Shown here piece after piece: positions 9,385 through 20,018 of a DNA stretch of 64,000 nucleotides. Source of the DNA: Pyxicephalus adspersus (taxonomy: Eukaryota > Chordata > Amphibia > Anura > Pyxicephalidae); NCBI RefSeq assembly GCF_032062135.1, contig NC_092859.1, forward strand, positions 63,347,599 through 63,411,598, in the 5' to 3' direction. Every line of letters begins with the position of its first letter. Position 1 is the stretch's first letter. A model generated the notes under the pieces. The model saw only the letters and a list, made by a program, of their open reading frames with translations, searched no databases and had not been told where the DNA came from. A program made the position numbers and the translations under genes.

Positions 9385-11430
9385 GTGGCTCAGGGCCCAC
9401 CACCTCCTCCTCATGCTGTTACTGCTGCCGCCTGCCCAGTACCCAGCTCTAGATGCCATTTACTAATGCTGTCCACGCTCTGTCTCAGCGCCCACCGCCT
9501 CCTCTTCCTGCTGTTCCTGCTGCACGCCCCAGGCTTAATCAATATGAGCCATCAGGATGCAGGTATACTTCCGATGAGCCAGCTGATTTGAGTGGGTGGC
9601 ATCTTTAACCCTGGAGCGCAGCTCGAAGCGTAAGTGGAAGTGCATGTCAATCACATCCAATTGGTGCAAATCTGCCAGTGTGGCACTGTAGAAACTCCCA
9701 TCTATGATGTCCCAGCCTACATTAGGAATTGGGTACTCTAGTACTTCACCAGTTTGAATCCCACAGACATGGACATGTTGCATATCACCAGACATTTGGG
9801 GCTCAGCACCTCCGAATAAACAGATGGTCCAGATTGGTTTTGTACATTTGCAGTGATTGCTCATGATACCTGATAACATCCTATTTACACGAGTTGATGA
9901 TGACAATGTCCGGCTGAGGTCCATGTTGGAAGATAGCCAGCACACTCTGTGTACGAAGAAACACGGGTCAGGAAATAGAAGCGTACAAGGTGGTGGTCAG
10001 TTCTGTAATGACGCACTTGGCAGTAAATTGTGCATTTCACCCAGAGATCCCCCAACGTGTCGTTTCCAAATGACATCTCACCCTTCCCTTTCAGCTGCTT
10101 CTCAGTCCGAAACAGAGCGTGGACGGCATTAGTATCTGGCATCTAGAGTTTGTTACTGTGCAGGCGGCAGCATCATTTACAGCAGGAGGAGGAGGCGGTG
10201 GGCTCTGAGACCGAGTGTGGACGGCATTAGTATCTGGCATCTACAGTCGGGTACTGGGCAGGTAGCAGCATCAGTTACAGCAAGAGGAGGAGGCGGTGGG
10301 CTCTGAGACGGAGTGTGGATGGCATTAGTATCTGGCATCTACAGTCGGGTACTGGGCAGGGGGCAGCAACAGTTACAGTAAGAGGAGGAGGAGGCGGTGG
10401 GCTCTGAGACGGAGTGTGGACGGCATTAGTATCTGGCATCTAAAGTTTGTTACTGGGCATGCGGCAGCTTCATTTAAAGCAGGAGAAGGCGGTGGGCTCT
10501 GAGACGGAGCGTGGATGACATTACTATCTGGCATCTAAAGTCGGGTACTGGGCAGGCAGCAGCATCATTTACAGCAGAAGGAGGAGGAGGCGGTGGGCTC
10601 TGAGACGGAGTGTGAACGGCATTAGTATCTGGCATCCAGAGTTTGGTACTGGGCAGGCGGCATCATCATTTACAGAAGGAGGAGGCGGTGGGCTCTGAGA
10701 CGGAGTGTGGATGGCATTAGTATCTGGCATCTAGAGTTTGGTACTGGGCAGGTGGCAGCAACAGACGGCAAAAGGAGGAGGTGGTGGGCTCTGAGACGGA
10801 GTGTGGACGGCATTACTATCTGGCATCTAGAGTTGGGTACTGGGCAGGCGGCAGCATCAGTTACAGCAAGAGGAGGAGAAGGAGGCGGTGGTCTCTGAGA
10901 CGGAGTGTGGACGGCATTACTATCTGGCATCTAGAGTTTGGTACTGGGCGGGCGGCAGCATCATTTACAGCAGGAGGAGGAGGAGGCGGTGGGCTCTGAG
11001 ACGAAGTGTGGATTGCATTAGTATCTGGCATCTTCAGTCGGGTACTGGGCAGGCGGCAGCATCATTTACAGAAGGAGGAGGCGGTGGGCTCTGAGACGGA
11101 GTGTGGATGGCATTAGTATCTGGCATCTACAGTTGGGTACTGGGCAGGCGGCAGCATCAGTTACAGCAGGAGAAGGAGAAGGAGGCGGTGGGCTCTGAGA
11201 CGGAGTGTGGACTGCATTAGTATCTGGCATCTAGAGTTTGTTACTGGGCGGGCTGCAGCTTCATTTACAGCAGGAGGATGCGGTAGGTTCTGAGAAGGAG
11301 TGTGGACGGCATTAGTATCTTGCATCTAGAGTTGGGTACTGGGAAGGCAGCAGCAGCAGTAACAGCAGTAGTAGGAGGCGGTGGGCCCTGTGACAGAGCG
11401 TAGACCGCATTGGAGGTTGAGGCCATCACC
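9385..11430 (-). repeat. CTG/CCTCCT tandem array inside the hAT element
   Basis: At least 12 head-to-tail units between about 10125 and 11430, spaced about 97-103 bp. Each contains GGCGGTGGGCTCTGAGACGG, AGTGTGGACGGCATTAGTATC and TGGCATCTAGAGTTTGG. An isolated part-unit lies at 9385-9530, on the far side of the PC-esterase fragment. The same unit, longer (about 124-147 bp), forms the arrays at 44690-45990 and 3800-4240. Open frames of 60-90 codons in it, such as 10670-10930 minus, are array artefacts rich in Leu/Pro/Arg. Confidence 0.9.
9531..10125 (-). pseudogene. Captured PC-esterase (PCED1/FAM113-like) gene fragment
   Basis: Decayed fragment of a host-type gene encoding an SGNH/GDSL-fold PC-esterase domain of the PCED1 (FAM113) family. 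Reading leftwards: KQLKGKGEMSFGNDTLG (about 10110-10060), LGEMHN (about 10040), DHHLVRFYFLTRV (about 10000-9958), a DIVIINSC-like segment in another frame (about 9905), then WDIIDGSFYSATLADLHQ and LDVIDMHFHLRF (about 9715-9625), and AHRKYTCILMAHI followed by AWGV (about 9570-9525). These follow the family's order, ending in the C-terminal His-containing block (D-x2-H-x3-H in the parent fold). At least two frameshifts break it and part of the middle is lost. Both edges join the tandem array unit directly, without a poly-A tail. It is gene-derived but non-functional. The family assignment is from remembered motifs; no search was run. Confidence 0.8.
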
Positions 11431-11519
11431 TCTATGGACAGTGTAGAAGCTGTAGCTAATTGAAATATCAATGGATTATTGAAAATCACACTTTCCATAC
11501 CTACTATCTAGTGAAACCA

Positions 11520-13560
11520 CATAAAAGGGAACGGACTTGGTGGAATCCGCGGGGAAATACATACATTTTTTATCATTTGTGGATATCTAGCAAGTGCTAT
11601 CACGGTTAAATACCTGTTTTTGTTTCACAAAAATACATACATTTTTATGGGTTTTAGGATACATACCAAGTGTTTTCAGAATGAAATATCTATATTTTTT
11701 GGAGAAAAGTATAACATTTTTTATGGCCTTTTGGATAGATATCAACTACCAAGTGCTATCAGTATTAAATATCTGTAGTGTTTGTAGAGTAATAAACCAA
11801 TTTTTATGGCTTTAGGGATATATAGCAAAGTGGGATCAGAACTAAAGATCTGTATTTTCTGTAGAGAAATATAGAATTTTTTTATGGTCTTTTGGATCAA
11901 TACCAAATGCTATCAGAATTAAATATCTAGATTTTTGGGAGAGAAAAATAGAAATTTTTATGGCTTTGGAGATATATAGCAAAGTGGGATCAGAATGAAA
12001 TATCTGTATTTTTTTACAGAAATATAGACATTTTTAGTTTTTTTGTTATAGATTTCAAGAGGTTTCCTAAATTATACCTCTTGTAATATATCACAAAAGC
12101 CAGACAAATTTCTATATTTATCCATAAAAAATACAGATATTTCATTATGATAGCACTTAGTATCTATCCAAAAACCCAAATTTTCTTTATTTCTGTAAAA
12201 AAAAATACAGATATTTAATTCTAATCCCACTTGCTATCTTTCTAAATAGCCATGAAAAATATGTATTTCTAAAATATACTGATATTTAATTATGAATCAT
12301 AATTAAATATCTGTATTTTTTGGAGAGAAATACATACATTTTTGTGACTTTGTTGATAGAAAGCAAGTTGTAGGCTGAATTAAATATCGGTATTTTTTGG
12401 AGAGAAATACAGACTTTTTTATGGCTTTTTTGATAGATGGCATGTGGTATCAGAATTAAATATCTGTATTTTTTTTACAGAACTACAGAAATTTTTATGG
12501 ATTTTTTTTTATAGATAGCAAGTGGTATCATAATGAAATATCTGTATTTTTTTTACAGAAATACATAAATCTTTCTGTTTATTTTGATAGATTGCAAGAT
12601 TTATCATAATTTATGCTAACTCTTGCAATCTATCAAAATAAACAGAACCTTTTCTGTTTTCCTTTAAAAAATTACAGATATTTATTAAATATCTGTAATT
12701 TTTTACAGAAAAGCAGTTAGCATAAATTATGATAACTCTTGCAATCTATCAAAATAAACAGAAATATGTATGTATTTATGTAAAAAAAATACAGATATTT
12801 AATTCTGATACCACATGCAATCTATTAAATAAACAGAAACATTTCTGTATTTCTGTAACAAAATATAGCTATTTAATTCTGATACCACTTGCTATCTATC
12901 AAACAAGCCATAAAAATGTCTGTATTGCTGTAAAAAAAATACAGATATTTAATTCTGATACCACTTGCAATCTATCAAAATAAACAGAAACATTTCTGTA
13001 AAAAAATACAGATATTTAATTCTGATACCACTTGCTATCTATCAAAAAAAGCCAAAAAAATCTATTTCTGTAAAAAAAAATACAGTTATTTAATTTTGAT
13101 ACCACTTGCTATCTATCAAAAAAGCCATAAAAATGTCTGTATTTCTATAAAAAAATAAAGATATTTAATTCTGATACCACTTGCGATCTATCAAAATAAA
13201 CAGAAAAATGTCTGTATTTCTGTAAAAAAATACAGATATTTCATTCTGATACCCTTGCAATCTTTCAAATAAAACGGAAAAAATTCGGTATTTCTGTAAA
13301 AAAAAATACAGATATTTCATTCTGATATCACTTGCTATCTATGAAAATAAACAGAAAAATTTCTGTATTTCTGTAAAAAAAAATACAGATATTTTATTCT
13401 GATCCTACTTGCTATCTATCAAAAAAGCCATAAAAACTTCTGTATTTCTCTAAAAAAATACAGATAGTTATTTTTGATACCTCTTGCTATCTATCCAAAA
13501 GGACAGAAAAATGTATGTATTTCTCTACTAAAAATACAAATATTTAATTATGAATCACAC
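11520..13560. repeat. AT-rich tandem array with orientation switches
   Basis: Units of about 75-90 bp containing TACAGATATTTAATTCTGAT, ACCACTTGCTATCTATCAAA and a poly-A stretch. From about 11520 to 12060 they run in one orientation, from 12060 to 12290 reversed, from 12290 to 12600 forward again, and from 12600 to 13540 reversed. At a switch point near 12664-12710 two 19-base arms (ending CAGATATTTA) are perfect inverted copies around one base. The same unit type appears at 41080-41510 in the other large hAT element. Non-coding. Confidence 0.9.
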
Positions 13561-13794
13561 AGCTCCATTACAAGTGATATAGACCTCAAAGTAGATAGAG
13601 GCAGAGGGCCCTGAGGGAGGTTCTCGGTAAAAAAAATTAGCCAGTTACACAGCTCCAACAACACAGCTACAACAACAGTTATAGACATCAGAGATAGAGT
13701 AGAGATAAAGGGCCACTAGGGGGAGGAGTAGAAGGAGATGCTGAAGGCTGTGAACGTGCTCTTCCCATCAAGGTGTCTGTGCAGCAGTTGACGA

Positions 13795-16700
13795 CTAATC
13801 AGTACACTCTGCAGAGGTGGTGTTGAAGTCATTGCCGATCCAAGCCTCATTCATTTTAATAAAAGTGATTCGGTCGACATTTTCTGCGGAGACCTGAATC
13901 CATTTGTCACTCACTATGCCCCCAGCTTCACTGAACGCTCTTTTAGATAACGCACTTGCGGCTGGGCAGGCAAGGATCTGAATCGCATGTTCTGCCACCT
14001 CCAGCCACTGCTCAAGCTTGGATACCCAGTAGCCCAGTAGGTCCTGGCTTTGCAGGTTGCATATGTCCCATGCAGAGCTCAGGTATTTCTGCACCATGAC
14101 TGAGCACCGCTGCTGAGTGTCATTGGCAATTGCTGCACGACTGGCACCTTGCTTCCGCTGAAAACAAGCCTGCATAGTTTTGCTTAGGCGACCTCTACTG
14201 CTGCTGCCACCCATGCCGCTAAAAGCAGTTGTTTGGCTTCCATGGCTGGTGGAACTGCCATAGGGATCCCTGCTGCTGCTGCTGCAGGCAGCCGGAAAGG
14301 CTGAGCACAAGTCCCTTAAAAGCACTTCTTGGCAGTGCTGCATTTTAGGTCCCCTGTATTGGGGCAAGATCAGTTGTTGTATCTCAGGCTTGTAACGTGG
14401 ATCTAGTAATGTAGCAATCCAATAGTCGTCATTCTTTGTTTTTATGTGTTGTATGCGTGGATCTTTGGCTATGCACTCCTGCATGAATGCTGTCATGTGT
14501 CTCAAACTACCCACAGCTGAGGTAATTCTGGACCCACACTCCTGTGGGTCGAACAGCAGCACAGGGTCGTCCTCCTCCTCCTTTGCCTGGTCTTGCCATC
14601 CACGAAACATGCCGCCTTGTGGTTGGGTGGATGGATGCCATGTACCCTCAATATCCTCCTCTGCCCCTTCCTCCCCTTCTCCCATGCCTGCAATGTCCTC
14701 TTCATCCTATTTCACATCCTCCTCTTTCTGGATTTGTGGTGCACTATGCCTAGTAGGCACGCATGTCTGAGATGATGTTTGAAACATCATCTCTTGATGC
14801 AGCGTCCGCTCTGTGTTGTGTCCGAGATCCATCATCATCTGTTCCAGCAGGCATATGATGGGGATGGTGTCACTGACACAGGCCTGATCTCTGCTGATCA
14901 TCCTGGTGGCCGCTTCAAAAGGTGACAATACAGTGCACAAGTCCTCAATTTGCAGCCACTCCGCAGGGCTGAAGAAAGGTAGTGTAGGTATACGTCTGAA
15001 ACGAACAGACTCTGCCACGTAATCCACCACTGCTTTCTGTTGTTGAGCCAGCCGCTGCAGCATGTAAAAGGTGGAATTCCAACGTGTGGCCACATCACAA
15101 ATTAACCGGTGCACTGTCAGGTTGAGATTTCGCTGTAAATCCACCAATCTGGCACTGGCTGTGTACGACCGGCGGAAATGCGCTGACAACTTTCTGGCCT
15201 TCAGCAACAGCGGCTGGAGGCCTGGGTAATTCCTAAGGAAGTGCTGTACTATCAGGTTCATGATGTGAGCCAGGCAGGGTACGTGTGTCAGTTTCCCACA
15301 ACGCAGGGCTGCTAGCAGATTGGCTCCGTTGTCACACACGACCTTGCCTGGCTGAAGTCTGTTGGGAGTTAGCCATATGTCCTCCTGCTCCCACAAGGAA
15401 CTTAGATTGGCTGCGCCAGTGTGGCTGAGGGAATCCAGGCTTCGCAACCTCAGGACTGAGTGGCAACGTCTGAATTGTGCACTGAAATAGCAAACTGCAG
15501 GTTGTTGCTGGTGGTGAACAGATGCTGCTGAATGGGAGGTGATGGGTCTCCACGGCAAAGTGTCCCTGGAGGAACAGGTTGAGGCGCAAGATTCAAAGGA
15601 GGAGGTGGAAGTGGAGGTTGAGGAGGAAATTGCATGTCGATGTGCTCTGGGCAGGAAAGCAGGATAGGAAATATATCTTCCCACTCCATGCTTGCTCGAC
15701 CAACTGTCGGTTGTCAGGTGCAGCTTGCCAGAAATTGAGTGCTGCAGGGCCATGGACGCATTGCTCTGCACGTGTTCATGCAAAGCAGGAACACATTTTT
15801 CTGCAAAATACTGTCGCTTAGGCATAACCTACTGCAGAGGAATGTGTAACGGAACGCATTGGAGTCCACCAGCCAGTAAGGGAGGAGCTCTAACGCAATC
15901 AGCTGTGCAATTGCCACATTGATTTGCTTTGTTTTGGGGTCATTTGGGCCATATTTCCTCTCGCGCTCCAGCATCTGGGAGATGGAAGGTTGGATGCTGC
16001 TAATGCCAACCACAGAAAGATTGGATGATGGGGTAGAAGTTGTTGGGGATGGCAATGATGCCTGGTCTTGAGTGCTAGCAATGCGACAAACAGCAGCCGA
16101 TCTGCATTGGAGCTGCTGCTCACCGCTGGTGGAGCCTGAAATAGGTAATGCTCAGCTACATGCCCCACTCAATTTGCTGGCAGCAGCATGGGTAACTTTG
16201 GTGTCTGAAGGAGGAAAGGCAGCTGAGGAAGATCGAGCAGTTTGAGCTTGCTTCTTGGGCGGAGGTGGTCGCACAGAGCTCTGTGCTTTCACCAGGTGTC
16301 CCCGCCAGGTTACCGAGTGGTGGCTTTTAAAATGAGTGCTCATGCAACTTGTTCCAAGTTTGTTTGGGTTTTTGCCTCTTTTCAAGTGTTGAGCACACAG
16401 TTTGCAGATGACCATAGTGTTATCATCACTATGGACACTAAAAAATGCCCACATGGACGAACATCTAACTGAGCCGAAAGGTGCTCTGGAGCTGGTGCTC
16501 GTCGTGGCAGTCCGCAGTTGTTGAGGCACAGCTGTGGTGACAGCTTCCGACGATGGGCAACTGACACTGATACGTGAAGTCTGCGGAGTGTGGACAGCTT
16601 TTACTCTCTTCCTCCCTCGCCCCCTTTGAGGGCGCTCTGCAACCTCCTCCTCCTCTTCTTCCTGTCTATGATGATCACCTTGTTCACACCATGTCGGATA

Positions 16701-17231
16701 AAGGACATCATTATCATCATCAGAAGGGACAGTTTCCCTATATGTGCCGAAAGGAAGCAGCGGCCTTTTGTAGCCGGTTTGAATTGGCTCATCTGGCTCA
16801 GAGTATTCTGGTGAAAAGTAAGTGGGGGGAAAGCCTGTGAACTGACTCTCTTTGTCAGATGACTGAAGCAACTGAGCATCTTGAAGGAATGCTTGTAGCT
16901 CCGCCTCTCCAACCCCTCGGTGGGACAACTCTACATAGTGCTGTACATGTGAATTTCCAGCCGCTGATGAAGAACTAGGAGGAACAGGTGTATCATGGAC
17001 TGTTTGGGACACCTGTAAGGCCTATGTCTGGGACTGGGATGAAGAGGGGGTACAATCACTTGACCCAGGTTGGGTCATGTACTCCACTACGTCTTGTTCA
17101 TAGTGTGGCAATAATGGACGCCCACCACCAACAGCAGCGCTTCTTGTTCTTGGGTCTGCAGCTGAAAACAAACTCATACTGCTTTGCTTGCCACCCCTGC
17201 CAAAGCTGCCCTTTCCTCTTTGGCCAGACAT
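13795..17231 (-). pseudogene. hAT transposase with BED zinc finger, decayed
   Basis: Coding remnant of about 1,145 codons starting at ATG 17231 (MSGQRGKG). The acidic/Ser-rich N-terminus is followed by a BED-type zinc finger at about 16460-16290 (MWAFFSVHSDD, CKLC, then HFKSHH, giving CxxC...HxxxH). The RNase-H-like catalytic region shows LTTDSWSSKHG (about 15720), VCDNGANLLAAL (about 15345), CLAHIMNLIVQHF (about 15280) and DVATRWNSTFYML (about 15100-15065). The C-terminal dimerisation block reads LACPAASALSKRAFSEAGG (about 13970-13920) to SAENVDRITFIKMNEAW. Breaks: TAG at 17022-17024, TGA at 16152-16154, a frameshift near 15840, and TAG at 14707-14709 between otherwise same-frame segments. 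The rest of the frame is well kept, so the decay is fairly recent. The final stop is at 13795-13797. Confidence 0.92.
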
Positions 17232-17895
17232 TGTAGAAAGTTTTTTGTGTGGCTTGACACCCTGCAAAATACTTTGTAGCCAATATGCTATATGTATATC
17301 TAAATTTGTACAGTAAGTGAATTTTTTGATTGGGGGGAGGGGGGTTGACACAAAAAATGCAAGTGCGCTGTGTGTGTTGTATGCAGTACTTTCCTTCAGT
17401 GGTGATGGTTGTAATATGCAGCACAGTATACAAAATATTTACTGCAGTATACACTGCATCTGTGTGTCTGTTTCTCAGTACAAGTGTGATACTGTGCACG
17501 TAGTCAGCGAGGGGACCCTGCCTCTGGCTGCTTGTATGTACTGCTTGCTTGTACACACTGACTGACTATTTATCTATCTATCTAACAGTGAAACACTCTA
17601 CCTATCTGAGTACAGTAGATTTCAGGACTGCACCAATACAGTACAATCCAACAATCTATCTGACTAATATTGTAAGTGTGACACAGTCTAAGTAAAGCAC
17701 TTTTTTTCACTTTGACAAAGCAAGCCAAGCAGCATAGAAAGGTTGTGATGCTAGCAAATCTCTGTCAGGAGTGGTAAACGCAGGCACCCCCTGGCCTTAT
17801 ATAGGTCAATGGCTGCCTGTGTGGAATCCAGCAAAATTCGGGTTGGGTCCACCCGAATTCGAACGGTCATATTCAGGTTGAACATTAGGATGACC

Positions 17896-17916
17896 CGAAT
17901 TCGAACAACAACACTA
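17896..17916 (-). repeat. hAT right terminal inverted repeat
   Basis: On the minus strand this reads TAGTGTTGTTGTTCGAATTC and precedes the second TTTGGGAC copy. A further CGAATTCG pair lies at 17865-17900. Confidence 0.9.
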
Positions 17917-17924
17917 TTTGGGAC

Positions 17925-19445
17925 CAATAATACTCCTCCCTTACTTGATGATTTTAGGTGCCCCCAGTCGACCTGAACATGTACCATCAGTTTCAAACAG
18001 TCAGTTCCTTTTTTCCTTCTTTTGAAGAAACCTCTGGTTTATGTTTAGTTTATATTTTAATTTGTTACTGGTCTCTTTATATTGCCTACAAATTGGTAAT
18101 ATATCTGAACCTGTGCATTCACTTGCCATAACTTATAGTCTGTAACTTTGAGCTGATGTATTTTTTGTAACCTTTTTTTTGTTGTTTATGTGTTGTTATA
18201 TTTTACAAAAATCCTAATATTAATTTACATAAAAAAACAAGAAAAAAAAAAAACAAAGCACAACACTTACATAGTGGCGACAAGCATTCTGCTCAGCTTT
18301 CACAGGGGAAACTGCCAGTAATTGGACGGAAGTTATTGAATTATTAAAAGGGGAAACAAAATATTACATGGCAGTCGAAACAATCATTGTTTTAGATAAA
18401 GCCAACCAATGCCTTTTTTACCCCTAAAAAGTTTTTTGCCTAAATGTGAACCATTCTGGCCTATCTATGGCATGTAGACATTTACTAGATCCAGCTGGAT
18501 TTATCACAAGATCGCAATTGTCTTTGTTGCAGGAATAAATGCAATCCTTGTGATCTGTTTGACCAGAAAATGGCATTGACATGTGGCTGAATTCTAACCT
18601 AGGTAAATGCCAAGATCTGTCCCACTCAAAGTACACCTGTCATAATACACACAAATATGTGAGCTGTCATTGCTGGTCTCCCCCCTCGAAATACTAGTTG
18701 TCTGGATGTGTCATCATTCAGTGGCTTGCTGATCTGGAACAAGTATGCGGTAAATGTAAAGTCCAAAGTATTTACTTTTATAATCGGGGCTTCTGATTTT
18801 ACTCACAGCCTCCATAATTCATTTATGACAAGGTTCCCTAAAGTGGCTGGGCTCTTTAGACTTATGGATCATTTTTATTACATTGGTTGAGGGTAAATGT
18901 AAAAATTTTGTTAAAATGTATTTAACACTGGAAAGAGAACTCCATAGACCCTATAGCAATGTCTAATACCCTCATGCATAAACAACCCTTTCTTTGCAGA
19001 AAAAGCTTGAATCATGCCTAAAGGGTCCATGTGAAGAAATCCACAGTTTATTTCTTGAGCCTGAGTACTTCTTCCTCATATCATCTCATATCGAATCATA
19101 TTGGAACCAGGAGAATGTGGTTCTTCATTTTCCATAGGCCAGTAAGGGCTTCCCATGCTGTGATCCAGTAAAAAGGACAGTAAAATGGCCTCTTTAAATG
19201 TCTGGCCCTTTCTCAAGGGCATACATCAATATGTATAAAATGGTATATACTTACCTTACCTGTCTTAGGCCTGTGTGATGATTTTCAATGAGATCATTGG
19301 GAAATACAGAGTAGCCTAAATTTACAGCAAGATGGTCATGTAATTAACTAAAGAGTATTTTAATGAGATGTGGCCTTATTCCACAGGAAAAAAAATTTGT
19401 TTCCGATACCCAATGCTCCAGCCAACAAAATACTGTCCATTAAGA
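17925..19445. other. Intergenic, nothing recognised
   Basis: Unique-looking sequence with a poly-A run at about 18239-18255. Short frames at 18424-18636 minus and 18708-18890 plus show no domain or motif. Confidence 0.6.
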
Positions 19446-20018
19446 GTTTACAATTTTTGAATGTTTTCAATAATTTTTATTAAGACATTTTTCATTTTTA
19501 AATATAAAACATTACAAAGCTGAACTAAGCATATTTGAAACAGGCAAAAAAATAATAGCAATTGGTACAGCTTTGACATAATAAAGACTTCTGTAGAAAA
19601 TAACAATAAAGTGCAATAACATTCTTGCACTTAAATAAAGCATAGAACACAACCAAGAACCGTAACAAAAGTTGTCCATAAAACAATGGTCACAATATAG
19701 TGAAAGTATTACAGTGGTAAAGCGCCTAGTAGACAGGAAATAGAAGATCCAAGAACAGAAAAGATAACCTTATTCGCACGTATGAAACATTGTCACCAAC
19801 TAGCCAAGATCCACTGCGGTATAGACGGTACAGAATATTGTATCCAGGGATCCCATATGGATAGAAATTTCTGGTGTGTGTCCGTCAAAGAGCTAGACAA
19901 GTTCTCGTTTACTAACATGTTATGCATTCTTAGCTTCACTTCATGAAGTAATTAGTAGTAATTGTTTCCAATTGCTCGCTATTACTTGCTTGGCGGCCAA
20001 AAGTACGTATACACACAA

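Larger units (their letters stand above)
8897..17924 (-). mobile_element. Large hAT element, 9012 bp, with 8-bp target duplication
   Basis: The element itself is 8905-17916. The flanks are a perfect 8-bp duplication, TTTGGGAC, at 8897-8904 and 17917-17924. The left end is TAGTGTTGGTCGAATAG; the right end, inverted, is TAGTGTTGTTGTTCGAATTC. The first eight bases are identical, then there is a 3-bp offset. Both ends carry clusters of TTCGAA/CGAAT, as hAT subterminal regions often do. In transposase orientation (leftward) it holds the transposase (17231-13795), an AT-rich array (13560-11520), a CTG/CCTCCT array (11430-9385) and, inside that array, a captured PC-esterase gene fragment (10125-9531). 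The size is far above the 2.5-5 kb usual for hAT elements, mainly because of the arrays. The perfect duplication with a decayed transposase suggests it moved by transposase supplied in trans or decayed after insertion. Confidence 0.92.

Noticed and set aside
10670..11094. Proline/leucine/arginine-rich frames as repeat proteins
   Set aside because: They follow the tandem unit on both strands, the unit length is not a stable multiple of three, and no start or domain is visible.
9385..11430. Regularly spaced repeats resembling a CRISPR array
   Set aside because: Units are head-to-tail without unique spacers, about 98 bp long, inside a eukaryotic transposon.
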